This document shows, piece by piece, positions 24,221 through 32,273 of a stretch of DNA of 64,000 nucleotides. The notes beneath the pieces were generated by a model that did no database searches, was not told the DNA's origin, and saw nothing but the letters and a program-made list of their open reading frames with translations. The stretch is from Geodermatophilaceae bacterium URHB0062. Lineage in GTDB: Bacteria; Actinomycetota; Actinomycetes; Mycobacteriales; Geodermatophilaceae. Where the stretch lies: assembly GCA_000620185.1 (NCBI GenBank), contig JHVO01000012.1, positions 62,001 through 126,000 on the forward strand, in the 5' to 3' direction. The translations under genes were made by a program, and so were the position numbers. Numbering within the stretch: the stretch's first letter is position 1; every line of letters starts with the position of its first letter.

Positions 24221-24841
24221 GTGAACGACGCCGTCCTGCACCCGGGCTGGCCGGCCCAGCTGACCTACGGCCCGGTCGAGTTGCATCCGCTGCGGCGGCG
24301 CGACGCCGAGGAGTGGAGCCGGCTGCGGCTGGCCAACGAGGACTGGCTCACCCCGTGGGAGCCCTCGGCGCCGGTGCCGTGGCGCGACCGGCACAGCCCG
24401 GCGGCCTACCGGGGCATGCGGCGCACGGTCGGGCGACGAGCGCGGCAGGGCACGTCGCTGCCGTTCGCCATCCGGGTCGAGGGGCGGCTCGCGGGGCAGG
24501 TGACGGTCGACAACATCGTCCGGGGTGCCCTGCGCTCGGGCTACCTCGGCTACTGGATCGACCGGTCGGTCGCCGGCCGCGGCATGGCGTCCCTGGCCGT
24601 GGCGCTGGTCGCCGACCACGCCTTCGCGCAGGTCGGGCTGCACCGGCTGCAGGCCGACATCCGCCCGGAGAACCGCCCCAGTCAGCGGCTGGTCGAGCGG
24701 CTGGGCTTCCGTCAGGAGGGCCTGCTCCGCCGCTATCTGGATATCGACGGCGACTGGCGGGACCACCTGTCGTACGCCTTGCTGGCCGAGGACGTCCCCG
24801 GTGGCGTGCTCGCCCGCTGGCGCGCCACCGCCCCTCGCTGA
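24221..24841 (+). CDS. RimJ/RimL-type GNAT acetyltransferase
   Basis: A 206-residue GNAT protein. Opening VELHPLRRRDAEEWSRLR, substrate-side WLTPWEPSAPVPW, acetyl-CoA-binding VAGRGMASLAVALVADHAF (the Q/R-x-x-G-x-G/A loop), and the terminal ENRPSQRLVERLGFRQEGL block. The family acetylates N-termini of ribosomal or other proteins; the target here is unknown. The GTG start lies nine bases after the glp stop. Its place between glp and glpR is conserved in actinobacteria, which suggests a link with that cell-division module. Confidence 0.88.
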   Translation: MNDAVLHPGWPAQLTYGPVELHPLRRRDAEEWSRLRLANEDWLTPWEPSAPVPWRDRHSPAAYRGMRRTVGRRARQGTSLPFAIRVEGRLAGQVTVDNIVRGALRSGYLGYWIDRSVAGRGMASLAVALVADHAFAQVGLHRLQADIRPENRPSQRLVERLGFRQEGLLRRYLDIDGDWRDHLSYALLAEDVPGGVLARWRATAPR

Positions 24842-25017
24842 GGGGCGGCCCGGGTACCACGGAGGACGACGCGCGGACGCGCACCGGACGGCGACACGCC
24901 GTCGGTCGTCACATCGGCCACATCCACCTCCGCGACACACCGCGCGCCTCCCTCATCCGGGGGAACAGCCTGCTTAATCTGCCGTCGCGAGTGACTGATG
25001 TGACAGGTGGTGTTCGG

Positions 25018-25710
25018 ATGGGATCGGGCGTGCTCTTGGCCGCTCTGGTCGTTCTGTGGTTCGTCGTGCTGGTGCCCATGGTGGTGACCCGCGGCGACGC
25101 GCACGGAGGCCGGGCGGAGCTGGCCCATTCGGGCCGGACGCTGCAGCGTCGCAGGACGGTGGACCCCGTCGTGCACGCCGCCACCGAGCGGGTGGCCATC
25201 GACCGCGATGCCCTGCGCACGAGCGGTGAGCTGCAGGTCGACGTGCACGCGCTGCGGCGCCGGGTGCTCGGGGGGCTGTTCGCCCTGGCCGTCCTGTCGC
25301 TCGCCGGCGCGCTCCTCGTCAGCCCGTGGCTGTGGACGGCGCAGGTCGTGCTCGACCTCGCCGTCGTCGGCTACGTGCTCGTCCTGCGCAAGGTCGCGCG
25401 CCGGGAGCGCCTGGCCGCGCGCCGGGCGGCCCGTGCCGCCGCCCGCGAGGCGATGCGCACCGCGGCCCGGCCGGCTCCGGTCGAGCAGGCGGAGGCCTAC
25501 GAGACCGCCGCGCAGGAGACCCTGCCGCCGCTGCCGCACCCGAGCGTGCCGCTGGCGCCCGTCCACACGCTGCGCACCGGTCGGGTCGTGGCGGCGCGGA
25601 CGCCGGCGCCGGCCGGTTGGCAGCACAGCGCCGTGGTCGGCCTGGACGACGACGACATCGGCTTCGCCGACATCGACGAGTACCAGCCGCGCCGGGTCGC
25701 CAACCTCTGA
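25018..25710 (+). CDS. GlpR/SepX-type divisome membrane protein
   Basis: A 230-residue protein. One membrane segment at residues 4-22 (GVLLAALVVLWFVVLVPMVV), a basic stretch LQRRRTVDPVV, two more segments (about 80-122), an Arg/Ala-rich helix (VARRERLAARRAARAAAR) and a tail ending DDDDIGFADIDEYQPRR. Gene position directly after galU-glp-rimJ identifies it as the actinobacterial GlpR/SepX family. In corynebacteria GlpR is the membrane receptor for Glp, and in Streptomyces SepX supports septation. The acidic C-terminus is a good candidate for binding Glp. ATG 25018 has a weak CAGGTGG upstream. Confidence 0.78.
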   Translation: MGSGVLLAALVVLWFVVLVPMVVTRGDAHGGRAELAHSGRTLQRRRTVDPVVHAATERVAIDRDALRTSGELQVDVHALRRRVLGGLFALAVLSLAGALLVSPWLWTAQVVLDLAVVGYVLVLRKVARRERLAARRAARAAAREAMRTAARPAPVEQAEAYETAAQETLPPLPHPSVPLAPVHTLRTGRVVAARTPAPAGWQHSAVVGLDDDDIGFADIDEYQPRRVANL

Positions 25711-25774
25711 CGTTCCGCCGGTGCTGCCCCCGATGGTGGCGCCGGCGGACCGGGACGGTAAACTCCTCGTCGAA

Positions 25775-25848
25775 GGGGCTGTGGCGCAGTCCGGTAGCGC
25801 ACCTCGTTCGCATCGAGGGGGTCAGGGGTTCAACTCCCCTCAGCTCCA
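25775..25848 (+). tRNA. tRNA-Ala (anticodon CGC)
   Basis: A 74-base tRNA: acceptor GGGGCTG with CAGCTCC, D-arm GCGCAGTCCGGTAGCGC, anticodon stem CCTCG/CGAGG with loop TTCGCAT, T-loop TTCAACT and discriminator A at 25848. The anticodon reads GCG, one of the commonest alanine codons here. CCA is not encoded. Confidence 0.95.
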
Positions 25849-25926
25849 CACCTTCACAGCACGACCAGCCGACGCCGTCGGGGCTTCCGCCCCGGCGGCG
25901 TTCGCCGTCTCGGGGGTACCGGGTGG

Positions 25927-25932
25927 CAGGCT
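25927..25932 (+). promoter_or_regulatory. Possible -10 box CAGGCT before the small membrane gene
   Basis: CAGGCT eight bases before GTG 25941; it supports the short form of the gene. Confidence 0.3.
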
Positions 25933-25940
25933 GTGGGGTC

Positions 25941-26195
25941 GTGAGCCCTGACGACGATGCGACGGTTACCGAGCCGGACCACCAGCCCGCCCCCCAACGG
26001 CCGATGGCCCCGGCGGTCCGGTGGCTCGCCCGCCTGGCCGTTGTCGCCGTCGCGCTGCGCTTCATCGTGCGGGGCTTCGAGGGTCAGTGGTCGGGTGCCG
26101 ACGAGTTGGCCACCGCCTTCCTCGTCGTGGCGGTCGTCCTCGGGGTGATCGCCGCCGGTTACGCGCTGGTGGAGCTGGCACGCCGCAACCTGTAG
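25941..26195 (+). CDS. Small two-helix membrane protein of unknown function
   Basis: An 84-residue protein. About 25 polar residues (acidic and Pro-rich) precede two hydrophobic segments, near LARLAVVAVALRFIV and TAFLVVAVVLGVIAAGYAL, ending LARRNL. No family is recognised. GTG 25941 with CAGGCT eight bases upstream is preferred, because the longer open frame runs through the tRNA-Ala gene. A two-way hairpin follows. Confidence 0.6.
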   Translation: MSPDDDATVTEPDHQPAPQRPMAPAVRWLARLAVVAVALRFIVRGFEGQWSGADELATAFLVVAVVLGVIAAGYALVELARRNL

Positions 26196-26212
26196 CGACA
26201 GTGGGCGCTGGA

Positions 26213-26239
26213 CGGCAGTTCCGAGCGGTGGAACTGCCG
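26213..26239. terminator. Bidirectional terminator between convergent genes
   Basis: Perfect 10-bp stem (26213-26222 with 26230-26239, 7-base loop) between the stops at 26195 and 26263, serving both genes. Confidence 0.7.
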
Positions 26240-26262
26240 GTCCGCGCACACCGTCCCGCGGC

Positions 26263-27057
26263 TCAGCGGGCGTTGCGGAAGTCCGGAGCTCGCTTGGCGA
26301 CGAATGCGCGCACTCCTTCGCGACCCTCGGGGTCGGCGGCGGACTCGGCGATCAGCTCGGCCTCGTCGTCGAGCTGCTCCTCCAGCGTGCGGGTGGCCGC
26401 CCGGCGCACCAGGCCGCGGGTGCGCACCATGGCGCGGACCGGGCCGGCCGCGATCTCGTGCGCCAGCGCGACGGCCGACTCGCGCAGGGCGTCGTCCTCG
26501 ACCAGCCGGCCGACCAGCCCGAAGAGGTGTGCCTCCGAGGCGTTCAGCGCGCCGTTGGTGAGCATCAGCTCGAGCGCCCGCGGTGCGCCCAGGGCGCGAG
26601 CCAGGGCCCAGGAGGCCCCGCCGTCGGGCGAGAATCCGATCGCGCCGTAGGCGGGGCGGATCTTCGTGGACCGCGCGCAGACGACGAGGTCACACGCCCC
26701 GATCAGCCCCACGCCGGCCCCGGCCACGGCGCCGTGCACGCCGGCGACCACGGGCACGGGGCAGTACAGCAGCCGACGGATCACCTCGTGCCAGTCGCGC
26801 GCCAGCTGTCCGACGAAGGCACCCGGGTCCTCCGCGCCGGCGAAGTCGCGCACGTCGCCACCGACGCAGAACCGCGGACCATTGGCCAGCAGCAGCACCG
26901 TGCGGGTGCTCTCGGGGCGCTCGGCGAGAGCCGTCGCCAGCGCTTCGGCGAGGGCCGGGGTGAGGGAGTTGCCGGTCTCCGGGCGGTCGAGCACGATCCG
27001 CCAGACGTCACCGTCGGCCTCGGTGAGCAGTGGGGGCCGGGCCTGCGGATCGGTCAT
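26263..27057 (-). CDS. Enoyl-CoA hydratase/isomerase (crotonase) family protein
   Basis: A 264-residue crotonase. It has WRIVLDRPETGNSLTPAL, the oxyanion-hole region GPRFCVGGDVRDFAG, and GAVAGAGVGLIGACDLVV followed by AYGAIGFSPDGGASW. The glutamates of true hydratases are not obvious: the second helix reads FSPDGGAS, so an isomerase or other crotonase reaction is equally likely. It acts on CoA thioesters in the cytoplasm. ATG 27057 has GAAGGGACG upstream. It precedes the convergent hairpin at 26213-26239 and follows an MFS gene on the same strand. Confidence 0.85.
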   Translation of the reverse strand: MTDPQARPPLLTEADGDVWRIVLDRPETGNSLTPALAEALATALAERPESTRTVLLLANGPRFCVGGDVRDFAGAEDPGAFVGQLARDWHEVIRRLLYCPVPVVAGVHGAVAGAGVGLIGACDLVVCARSTKIRPAYGAIGFSPDGGASWALARALGAPRALELMLTNGALNASEAHLFGLVGRLVEDDALRESAVALAHEIAAGPVRAMVRTRGLVRRAATRTLEEQLDDEAELIAESAADPEGREGVRAFVAKRAPDFRNAR

Positions 27058-27112
27058 CGTCGTCCCTTCGTTCGGGCTGGTCCCACCGTAGGGCGGGGCC
27101 AGCCCGTGCGCG

Positions 27113-28435
27113 TCAGGAGCGGGCGGGTACGGAGTGCTGGCCGCGGGCGTGCTCGGCCTGGAGCTCGTCGTCGATCGCACCGGAGGCGCCGCCGAACTCG
27201 TCGGCCACCTCACCACCGACCTGGTCGTCGGACGGGGCGTGGCCGCCGCCCGCCATGTCGGCGTCGGCCTGGCTGAGCATCCGGTGGCCGGTCGCCAGCA
27301 CCCCGATGCCCACCGCCACCGTGACGGCACCCACCAGGAAAGGCACGTGCAGGTTGTAGTGCTCGGCGAGCTTGCCGGCCGCGAAGGGGGCCAGGCCGCC
27401 CCCGATGAACCGGACGAAGCCGTAGGCCGCCGAGGCCACCGGCCGCTCCACCGGCGAGACGAGCATGACCGCCTGCGTGGTCAGGGTGTTGTTGATGCCG
27501 ACGACGATGCCCGAGGCGATGACGCAGACGATCAGCGCCCAGCGGACGTCGGTGAACAGACCGATGAGCAGGAGCAGGACGGCGAAGAAGCCCAGCGCGC
27601 CGTAGAGCGACGGAGCGGTGCCGAAGCGGGCCTGCAGCCGCGGGGCGCCGATGACGGCGAAGAAGGCGACGAGCAGGCCCCAGCCGAAGAAGACGAAGCC
27701 GAGCTGGATCGCGCTGAGCTCCATGGGATACGGCGCGTAGCCGAGCATCGTGAAGAAGCCCCAGTTGTAGAGCACCGCGGTCAGGCTCATGGTCAGGAGG
27801 CTGCGGTGCCGGAGCGCCTTGAGCGGCGCCGTCAGCGAGGTCGTGCGGGCGGGCTTCGGCGGCGGGTCCAGGAGGACGACGGTCGCGACGAGCGCGATCG
27901 CCATGAGCGCGGCGACGCCGAAGAACGGGCCCCGCCAGCTGATGTCGCCGAGCAGGCCGCCGACCAGCGGGCCGGCCGCGATGCCCAGGCCCAGGGCGGC
28001 CTCGTAGAGGACGATGGCGCCGGCGAAGCCGCCCGAGGCGGAGGCGACGATGACCGCCAGCGAGGTGGCGATGAACAGTGCGTTGCCCAGGCCCCAGCCG
28101 GCGCGGAAGCCGACGATGCCGCCGATCGAGCCCGACAGTCCGGCGAGCGCAGAGAAGACCACGATGATGGCCAGGCCGGTGATCAGCGTGCGCTTGGCCC
28201 CGATCCGGCTGGAGACCCAGCCGGTGAAGAGCATCGCCACCGCCGTCACGACGAGGTAGCTGGTGAACAGCAGGCTGACCTGGCTGGGCGTCGCGTGCAG
28301 CTGCACCGACAGCGCGGGGAGGATGGGGTCGACCAGGCCGATGCCCATGAAGCTCACGACGCAGGCGAAGGCGACGGCGTAGACGGCCTTCGGCTGCCGG
28401 AACATGCCGGCCTGGGGAGCACTGTGCGACGTCAC
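27113..28435 (-). CDS. MFS drug-type exporter
   Basis: A 440-residue transporter with about twelve hydrophobic segments. It begins GMFRQPKAVYAVAFACVV; GIGLVDPILPAL in TM1 and the loop VSSRIGAKRTLITG are typical of the DHA1 multidrug group, as is GPLVGGLLGDISWRGPFF in TM5. The last 50 residues are hydrophilic (HRMLSQADADMAGGGH onward). Substrate unknown. A small inverted repeat at 28443-28459 sits directly before the start and could bind a regulator. No regulator is adjacent. Confidence 0.88.
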   Translation of the reverse strand: MTSHSAPQAGMFRQPKAVYAVAFACVVSFMGIGLVDPILPALSVQLHATPSQVSLLFTSYLVVTAVAMLFTGWVSSRIGAKRTLITGLAIIVVFSALAGLSGSIGGIVGFRAGWGLGNALFIATSLAVIVASASGGFAGAIVLYEAALGLGIAAGPLVGGLLGDISWRGPFFGVAALMAIALVATVVLLDPPPKPARTTSLTAPLKALRHRSLLTMSLTAVLYNWGFFTMLGYAPYPMELSAIQLGFVFFGWGLLVAFFAVIGAPRLQARFGTAPSLYGALGFFAVLLLLIGLFTDVRWALIVCVIASGIVVGINNTLTTQAVMLVSPVERPVASAAYGFVRFIGGGLAPFAAGKLAEHYNLHVPFLVGAVTVAVGIGVLATGHRMLSQADADMAGGGHAPSDDQVGGEVADEFGGASGAIDDELQAEHARGQHSVPARS

Positions 28436-28442
28436 GTCATTC

Positions 28443-28459
28443 AGTTGTAGTCCCCAACT
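28443..28459. promoter_or_regulatory. Inverted repeat before the MFS exporter start
   Basis: Arms AGTTG and CAACT with a 7-base spacer, 8-24 bases upstream of ATG 28435 (minus strand). The position would let a bound repressor block transcription or translation. The regulator is not in this window. Confidence 0.3.
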
Positions 28460-28480
28460 ATCGGCTCCGCCACCCCGCCG

Positions 28481-30028
28481 TCAGAACCATGACGGGAACC
28501 ACATCCGGTGCATCCACTCGATGTGCGAGAGGGGTTGCCCGGTCAGCACCGGCCAGAAGAAGACGAACGTGGCGGCGACGACCGCGACGTAGCCGCACAC
28601 CACGCCGAGCCCGACCTGCCGGCGGAAGACCGCCGCGTCGCCCCAAGCTCCCTCGACCCCGCCGTCCGTCCGGCCCATGACGTCCTGCAGCACCAGCACC
28701 ACGGCGAGCACGAAGAAGGGGACGACGGGCGCCATGTAGAAGATGAACATCGTCCGGTCGAGGTTGATGAACCACGTGCCCCAGCCGGCCGCGATCGCGA
28801 CGGCGACGGTGAGGGCCGCGGGGTCGCGGCGGGCCACGATCCGCCAGAGCAGCCACAGGGTGGCCGGCGCGAAGGCGAACCACAGGACCGGCGTCCCGAC
28901 CATCAGGATGTAGCGGACGACCTGCTCGCCGGCGGCGTCGGTGAGCTTCTGCGGGTTCCAGAGCAGGATCGGCCGACCGTCGACCAGCCACGACCACGGG
29001 CCCGACTCCCAGGGGTGGGGGGTGGACAGGTTGTTGTGGAAGGTCAGCCACTCCGCGTGCTGGTGCCACAGCGAGCGCAGCGCGTCGGGGACGAAGCCGA
29101 ACGCCGTCTTCGGGTGCTGCTGCGCCCAGTACCTGCCCTGCGACGTCTCGCCGAGGAACCAGCCGGTGAACGACGCGAGGTAGGTGAGCACGGGCACGGC
29201 GCCCAGCGCCCACACCGCCCCGGGCAGGCCGCGGCGCGCGGCGGTGGCCGTCGGTCGGGGCACGCCCGCGTCGCGCCAGGCGGCCCGGTCCCAGAACAGC
29301 GAGAGGACGGCGAAGAAGGCCAGGAACCAGACGCCGCTCCACTTCACCGCACAGGCGCAGCCGAACAGGAACCCCCCGGCGATCCGCCAGCCGCGCGGAC
29401 CCAGCCGGAACCCGGTTCCGACGTCGGCGGCCGCGGCGATCCGGGCGCGGACGACGTCGCGGTCGACGACCAGGCAGGCGACTGCGCTCACGACGAGGAC
29501 CTGGAGGAAGACGTCGAGCAGCCCGATCCGCGAGAGGGCGAACGAGAAGCCGTCGAGGGCGAGCAGCAGGCCGGCGACCAGGCCGAGCAGGGTCGACCCC
29601 GTCAGCCGGCGGGCCAGCCGGGTGAGGACGACGACCGCGACGGCCCCGGCCACGGCCGACGGGAAGCGCCAGCCGAAGGAGTTGTAGCCGAACAGCTGTT
29701 CGCCGACCGCGATGAACCATTTCCCGAGCGGCGGATGGACGATGAACGAGTAGCCGCGGTTGTACTCGTGGCCCCAGATGAGCAGCTCGCGGGCCTCGGG
29801 CGGGTAGTACGCCTCGTCGAACAGCGGCTTGGCCGGGTAGTTGATCCCCCACAGCCGGACGACGAACGAGATCAGTCCGAGCGCCCCCGTGAGCAGCCAG
29901 GACAGCCGCCGGTCGGCCGGCAGCGGCGGGACGACGTCACGGCGGGCGCGCGGGAACGGCCTCCGCGCCACGAGGGACGGCGGGCGCGGGGACTCCTGGT
30001 CCGACCGCTCCGGAGCCAGCACCGCCAT
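28481..30028 (-). CDS. Polyprenyl-phosphate-mannose-protein mannosyltransferase
   Basis: A 515-residue GT39 enzyme. It has about ten or more membrane segments, the catalytic acidic pair in loop 1 (KPLFDEAYYPPEA), then HPPLGKWFIAVGEQ, and the PMT C-terminal pattern HRMWFPSWF. It transfers mannose from polyprenyl-phosphate-mannose to Ser/Thr of exported proteins on the outer face of the membrane, coupled to Sec export. It is the counterpart of M. tuberculosis Pmt (Rv1002c, from memory), which likewise faces rsmI. ATG 30028 follows TACCCT (30040-30035) by six bases. Confidence 0.92.
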   Translation of the reverse strand: MAVLAPERSDQESPRPPSLVARRPFPRARRDVVPPLPADRRLSWLLTGALGLISFVVRLWGINYPAKPLFDEAYYPPEARELLIWGHEYNRGYSFIVHPPLGKWFIAVGEQLFGYNSFGWRFPSAVAGAVAVVVLTRLARRLTGSTLLGLVAGLLLALDGFSFALSRIGLLDVFLQVLVVSAVACLVVDRDVVRARIAAAADVGTGFRLGPRGWRIAGGFLFGCACAVKWSGVWFLAFFAVLSLFWDRAAWRDAGVPRPTATAARRGLPGAVWALGAVPVLTYLASFTGWFLGETSQGRYWAQQHPKTAFGFVPDALRSLWHQHAEWLTFHNNLSTPHPWESGPWSWLVDGRPILLWNPQKLTDAAGEQVVRYILMVGTPVLWFAFAPATLWLLWRIVARRDPAALTVAVAIAAGWGTWFINLDRTMFIFYMAPVVPFFVLAVVLVLQDVMGRTDGGVEGAWGDAAVFRRQVGLGVVCGYVAVVAATFVFFWPVLTGQPLSHIEWMHRMWFPSWF

Positions 30029-30034
30029 GCGGCC

Positions 30035-30040
30035 AGGGTA
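30035..30040 (-). promoter_or_regulatory. -10 box TACCCT for pmt, leaderless arrangement
   Basis: TACCCT six bases before ATG 30028 on the minus strand. Confidence 0.5.
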
Positions 30041-30124
30041 GTGACAGGACCTGTCGGCCCCGGGCCCTCTCACGCGCGCGGCGGGACCCAGCAGGGGGCC
30101 GGCGGTCGGGGTGGCCGGCCGTGA

Positions 30125-30130
30125 CAGGCT
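30125..30130 (+). promoter_or_regulatory. Possible -10 box CAGGCT for rsmI
   Basis: CAGGCT six bases before GTG 30137, giving a leaderless layout. Confidence 0.4.
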
Positions 30131-30136
30131 CCGTCC

Positions 30137-30991
30137 GTGAGCGGACGGCTGGTGCTGGGTGGGGCACCCCTGGGCCAGCCCGGGGACGTCGGGCCCCGGC
30201 TGCGCGAGGTGATGGCCTCGGCCGACGTCCTCGCGGTCGAGGACACCCGCCGCCTGCACCGGCTCGCATCCGATCTCGGCGTCACCTTCACCGGTCGCGT
30301 GGTGACCTTCCACGAGTCCGTGGAGCAGGCCCGGCTGCCCGGGCTGCTGGCCGCCCTCGCCGACGGGGCGACCGTCCTGCTCCTCACCGACGCGGGGATG
30401 CCGTCGGTCTCGGACCCTGGCTACACGCTGGTCCGCGCCGCGATCGAGGCGGACGTGCCTGTGACATCGGTACCCGGGCCGTCGGCGGTGACGACGGCGC
30501 TGGCGGTGTCCGGCCTGCCGGTCGACCGGTTCTGCTTCGAGGGGTTCCTGCCGCGCAAGGGCGGGGAGCGCCGCTCGTTGCTGGCCGGCCTGGCCGACGA
30601 GCGCCGCACGATGGTGTTCTTCGAGTCACCGCACCGGCTGGCCGACGCGCTGACCGACGCCGCGGCCGCCTTCGGCGCGGAGCGGCCGGCCGCCGTCTGC
30701 CGGGAGCTGACCAAGACCTACGAGGAGATCCGCCGCGGGCCGCTGGCCGAGCTGGCCGCCTGGGCCGCCGACGGCGTGCGCGGCGAGATCACCCTGGTCG
30801 TCGCCGGTGCGCCGGAGCGGGTGGCGATGCTCGACGCCGGCGAGCTGGCCGCGGCGGTCGCCGCCGAGGAGGCCGCCGGCGCCACCCGCAAGGACGCGAT
30901 CCGCGCTGTCGTCGTCCGCACCGGGCTGCCCCGGCGGACGGTGTACGACGCCGTCGTCGCCGCCAAGGGCGACGACCTCCCGCCGAGATGA
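30137..30991 (+). CDS. rsmI: 16S rRNA (cytidine(1402)-2'-O)-methyltransferase
   Basis: A 284-residue TP-methylase. Blocks: LVLGGAPLGQPGDVGPRL, VEDTRRLHRL, LLTDAGMPSVSDPGY, VTSVPGPSAVTTAL, FEGFLPRKGGERR, FFESPHRL and CRELTKTYEEIRRG. It uses SAM to methylate the ribose of C1402 in the ribosomal decoding centre. The C-terminal third (GATRKDAIRAVVVRTGLPRRTVYD) is a helical domain typical of RsmI. GTG start with CAGGCT six bases upstream. Divergent from pmt and convergent with corA. Confidence 0.93.
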   Translation: MSGRLVLGGAPLGQPGDVGPRLREVMASADVLAVEDTRRLHRLASDLGVTFTGRVVTFHESVEQARLPGLLAALADGATVLLLTDAGMPSVSDPGYTLVRAAIEADVPVTSVPGPSAVTTALAVSGLPVDRFCFEGFLPRKGGERRSLLAGLADERRTMVFFESPHRLADALTDAAAAFGAERPAAVCRELTKTYEEIRRGPLAELAAWAADGVRGEITLVVAGAPERVAMLDAGELAAAVAAEEAAGATRKDAIRAVVVRTGLPRRTVYDAVVAAKGDDLPPR

Positions 30992-31031
30992 GCCCGCGTG
31001 CGGAAATTGAGCCGCCGCTGCCTGCTGCTCG

Positions 31032-32150
31032 CTACAGCCAGCCGCTGCGCTTGAAGCCGCGGTAGAGCAGCAGGCAGACGACCGCGACGAGCAGCAGCAC
31101 CATGGGATAGCCGTAGCGCCAGTGCAGCTCCGGCATGACGTCGAAGTTCATGCCGTAGACGCCGGTCATCAGCGTCGGCACCGCAATCATGGCGGCCCAG
31201 GCGGAGATCTTGCGCGTGTCCTCGTTGTCGGCCAGCGAGGTGCGGGCCAGTGACGCCTGCAGGATCGACGACAGCAGCTCGTCGAGGCCGCCGACCTGGT
31301 CGCGCACCCGGATGGCGTGGTCCTGGACGTCGCGGAAGTACGAGCGCATCGCGTCCGGGACGACGTCGACCTGCCGCTCGGCCAGCTTCTGCAGCGGCAC
31401 CTCCAGCGGGCCGACCGCCTTGCGCAGCGACATGAGCTCGCGCTTGAGCTGGTACAGCCGGCCGATGTCGTCGGTGCGCTCGGGACTGAAGACCGACGCC
31501 TCGAGCTCGTCGACGTCGTCGGCCACCGCCCCGGCGACGTCGACGAACGTATCGACCACCAGGTCGGCGACGGCGTAGAGGACCGCGGAGGGGCCCAGGC
31601 ACAGCAAGTCCCGCTGCTGCTCGAGCCGCTTCCGCAGCTCGGTCAGGCCGGTGTGCTCCCCGTGCCGGACCGTGATGACGTGGTGCGGGCCGAGGAACAC
31701 CATGACCTCGCCGGTGTCGACCACCTCGCTCGTGGCGGTCAGGTGCTCGTGCTCCACGTAGGTCGCCGTCTTCAGGACCATGAACAGCGCGTCGTCGTAG
31801 TGCTCGAGCTTGGGGCGCTGGTGGGCGTAGACGGCGTCCTCGACCGCCAGGGGGTGCAGCCCGTAGCGGTCGCCGATCGCGGTCAGCTCCTCCTCGGTGG
31901 GCTCGAAGAGGCCCAGCCACACGAACCCGCCCTGCGCGCGGGCAGCCTCCAGCGCGTCCTCCGGGGGTACCGGCGCCTGGCGGCGCCCGTCGACGTAGAC
32001 CGCGCAGTCGACGACGGCGCCCTGCCGGTCCCGGCGGACCGGCGTGGCCTTCGGCGCTCCCGCGGGGCGCGGCCGCAGCGTGGGCGGCTGGAGGGGCGGG
32101 AGGCCCGCCGGGCGTGCCGGCACGTCGCGCGGCGTCTCGGTCCCCGTCAT
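31032..32150 (-). CDS. corA: CorA-type magnesium/cobalt transporter
   Basis: A 372-residue CorA. A cytoplasmic funnel domain (1-300) includes VWLGLFEPTEEEL, HPLAVEDAVYAHQRPK and LRDVQDHAIRV-like helix FRDVQDHAIRVRDQ. Two C-terminal membrane helices are joined by the signature YGMNF, the selectivity motif facing the outside. The pentamer admits Mg2+ down its gradient. The first 55 residues are Pro/Arg-rich and probably flexible. ATG 32150 is chosen. Possible -10 box TACGCT about 50 bases upstream; divergent from the amino-acid permease. Confidence 0.92.
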   Translation of the reverse strand: MTGTETPRDVPARPAGLPPLQPPTLRPRPAGAPKATPVRRDRQGAVVDCAVYVDGRRQAPVPPEDALEAARAQGGFVWLGLFEPTEEELTAIGDRYGLHPLAVEDAVYAHQRPKLEHYDDALFMVLKTATYVEHEHLTATSEVVDTGEVMVFLGPHHVITVRHGEHTGLTELRKRLEQQRDLLCLGPSAVLYAVADLVVDTFVDVAGAVADDVDELEASVFSPERTDDIGRLYQLKRELMSLRKAVGPLEVPLQKLAERQVDVVPDAMRSYFRDVQDHAIRVRDQVGGLDELLSSILQASLARTSLADNEDTRKISAWAAMIAVPTLMTGVYGMNFDVMPELHWRYGYPMVLLLVAVVCLLLYRGFKRSGWL

Positions 32151-32273
32151 GTCCCACCGCTCCCTGTGCCGGCCCGGCGTGTCGTCCGGGTAGGTGCAGC
32201 GTAGGCATGCAGCGCGGCCGCTCCCGTGCCACGCTCCCTGAGGTACCGGACGGGCCAGCACCGGGAGGACGCC

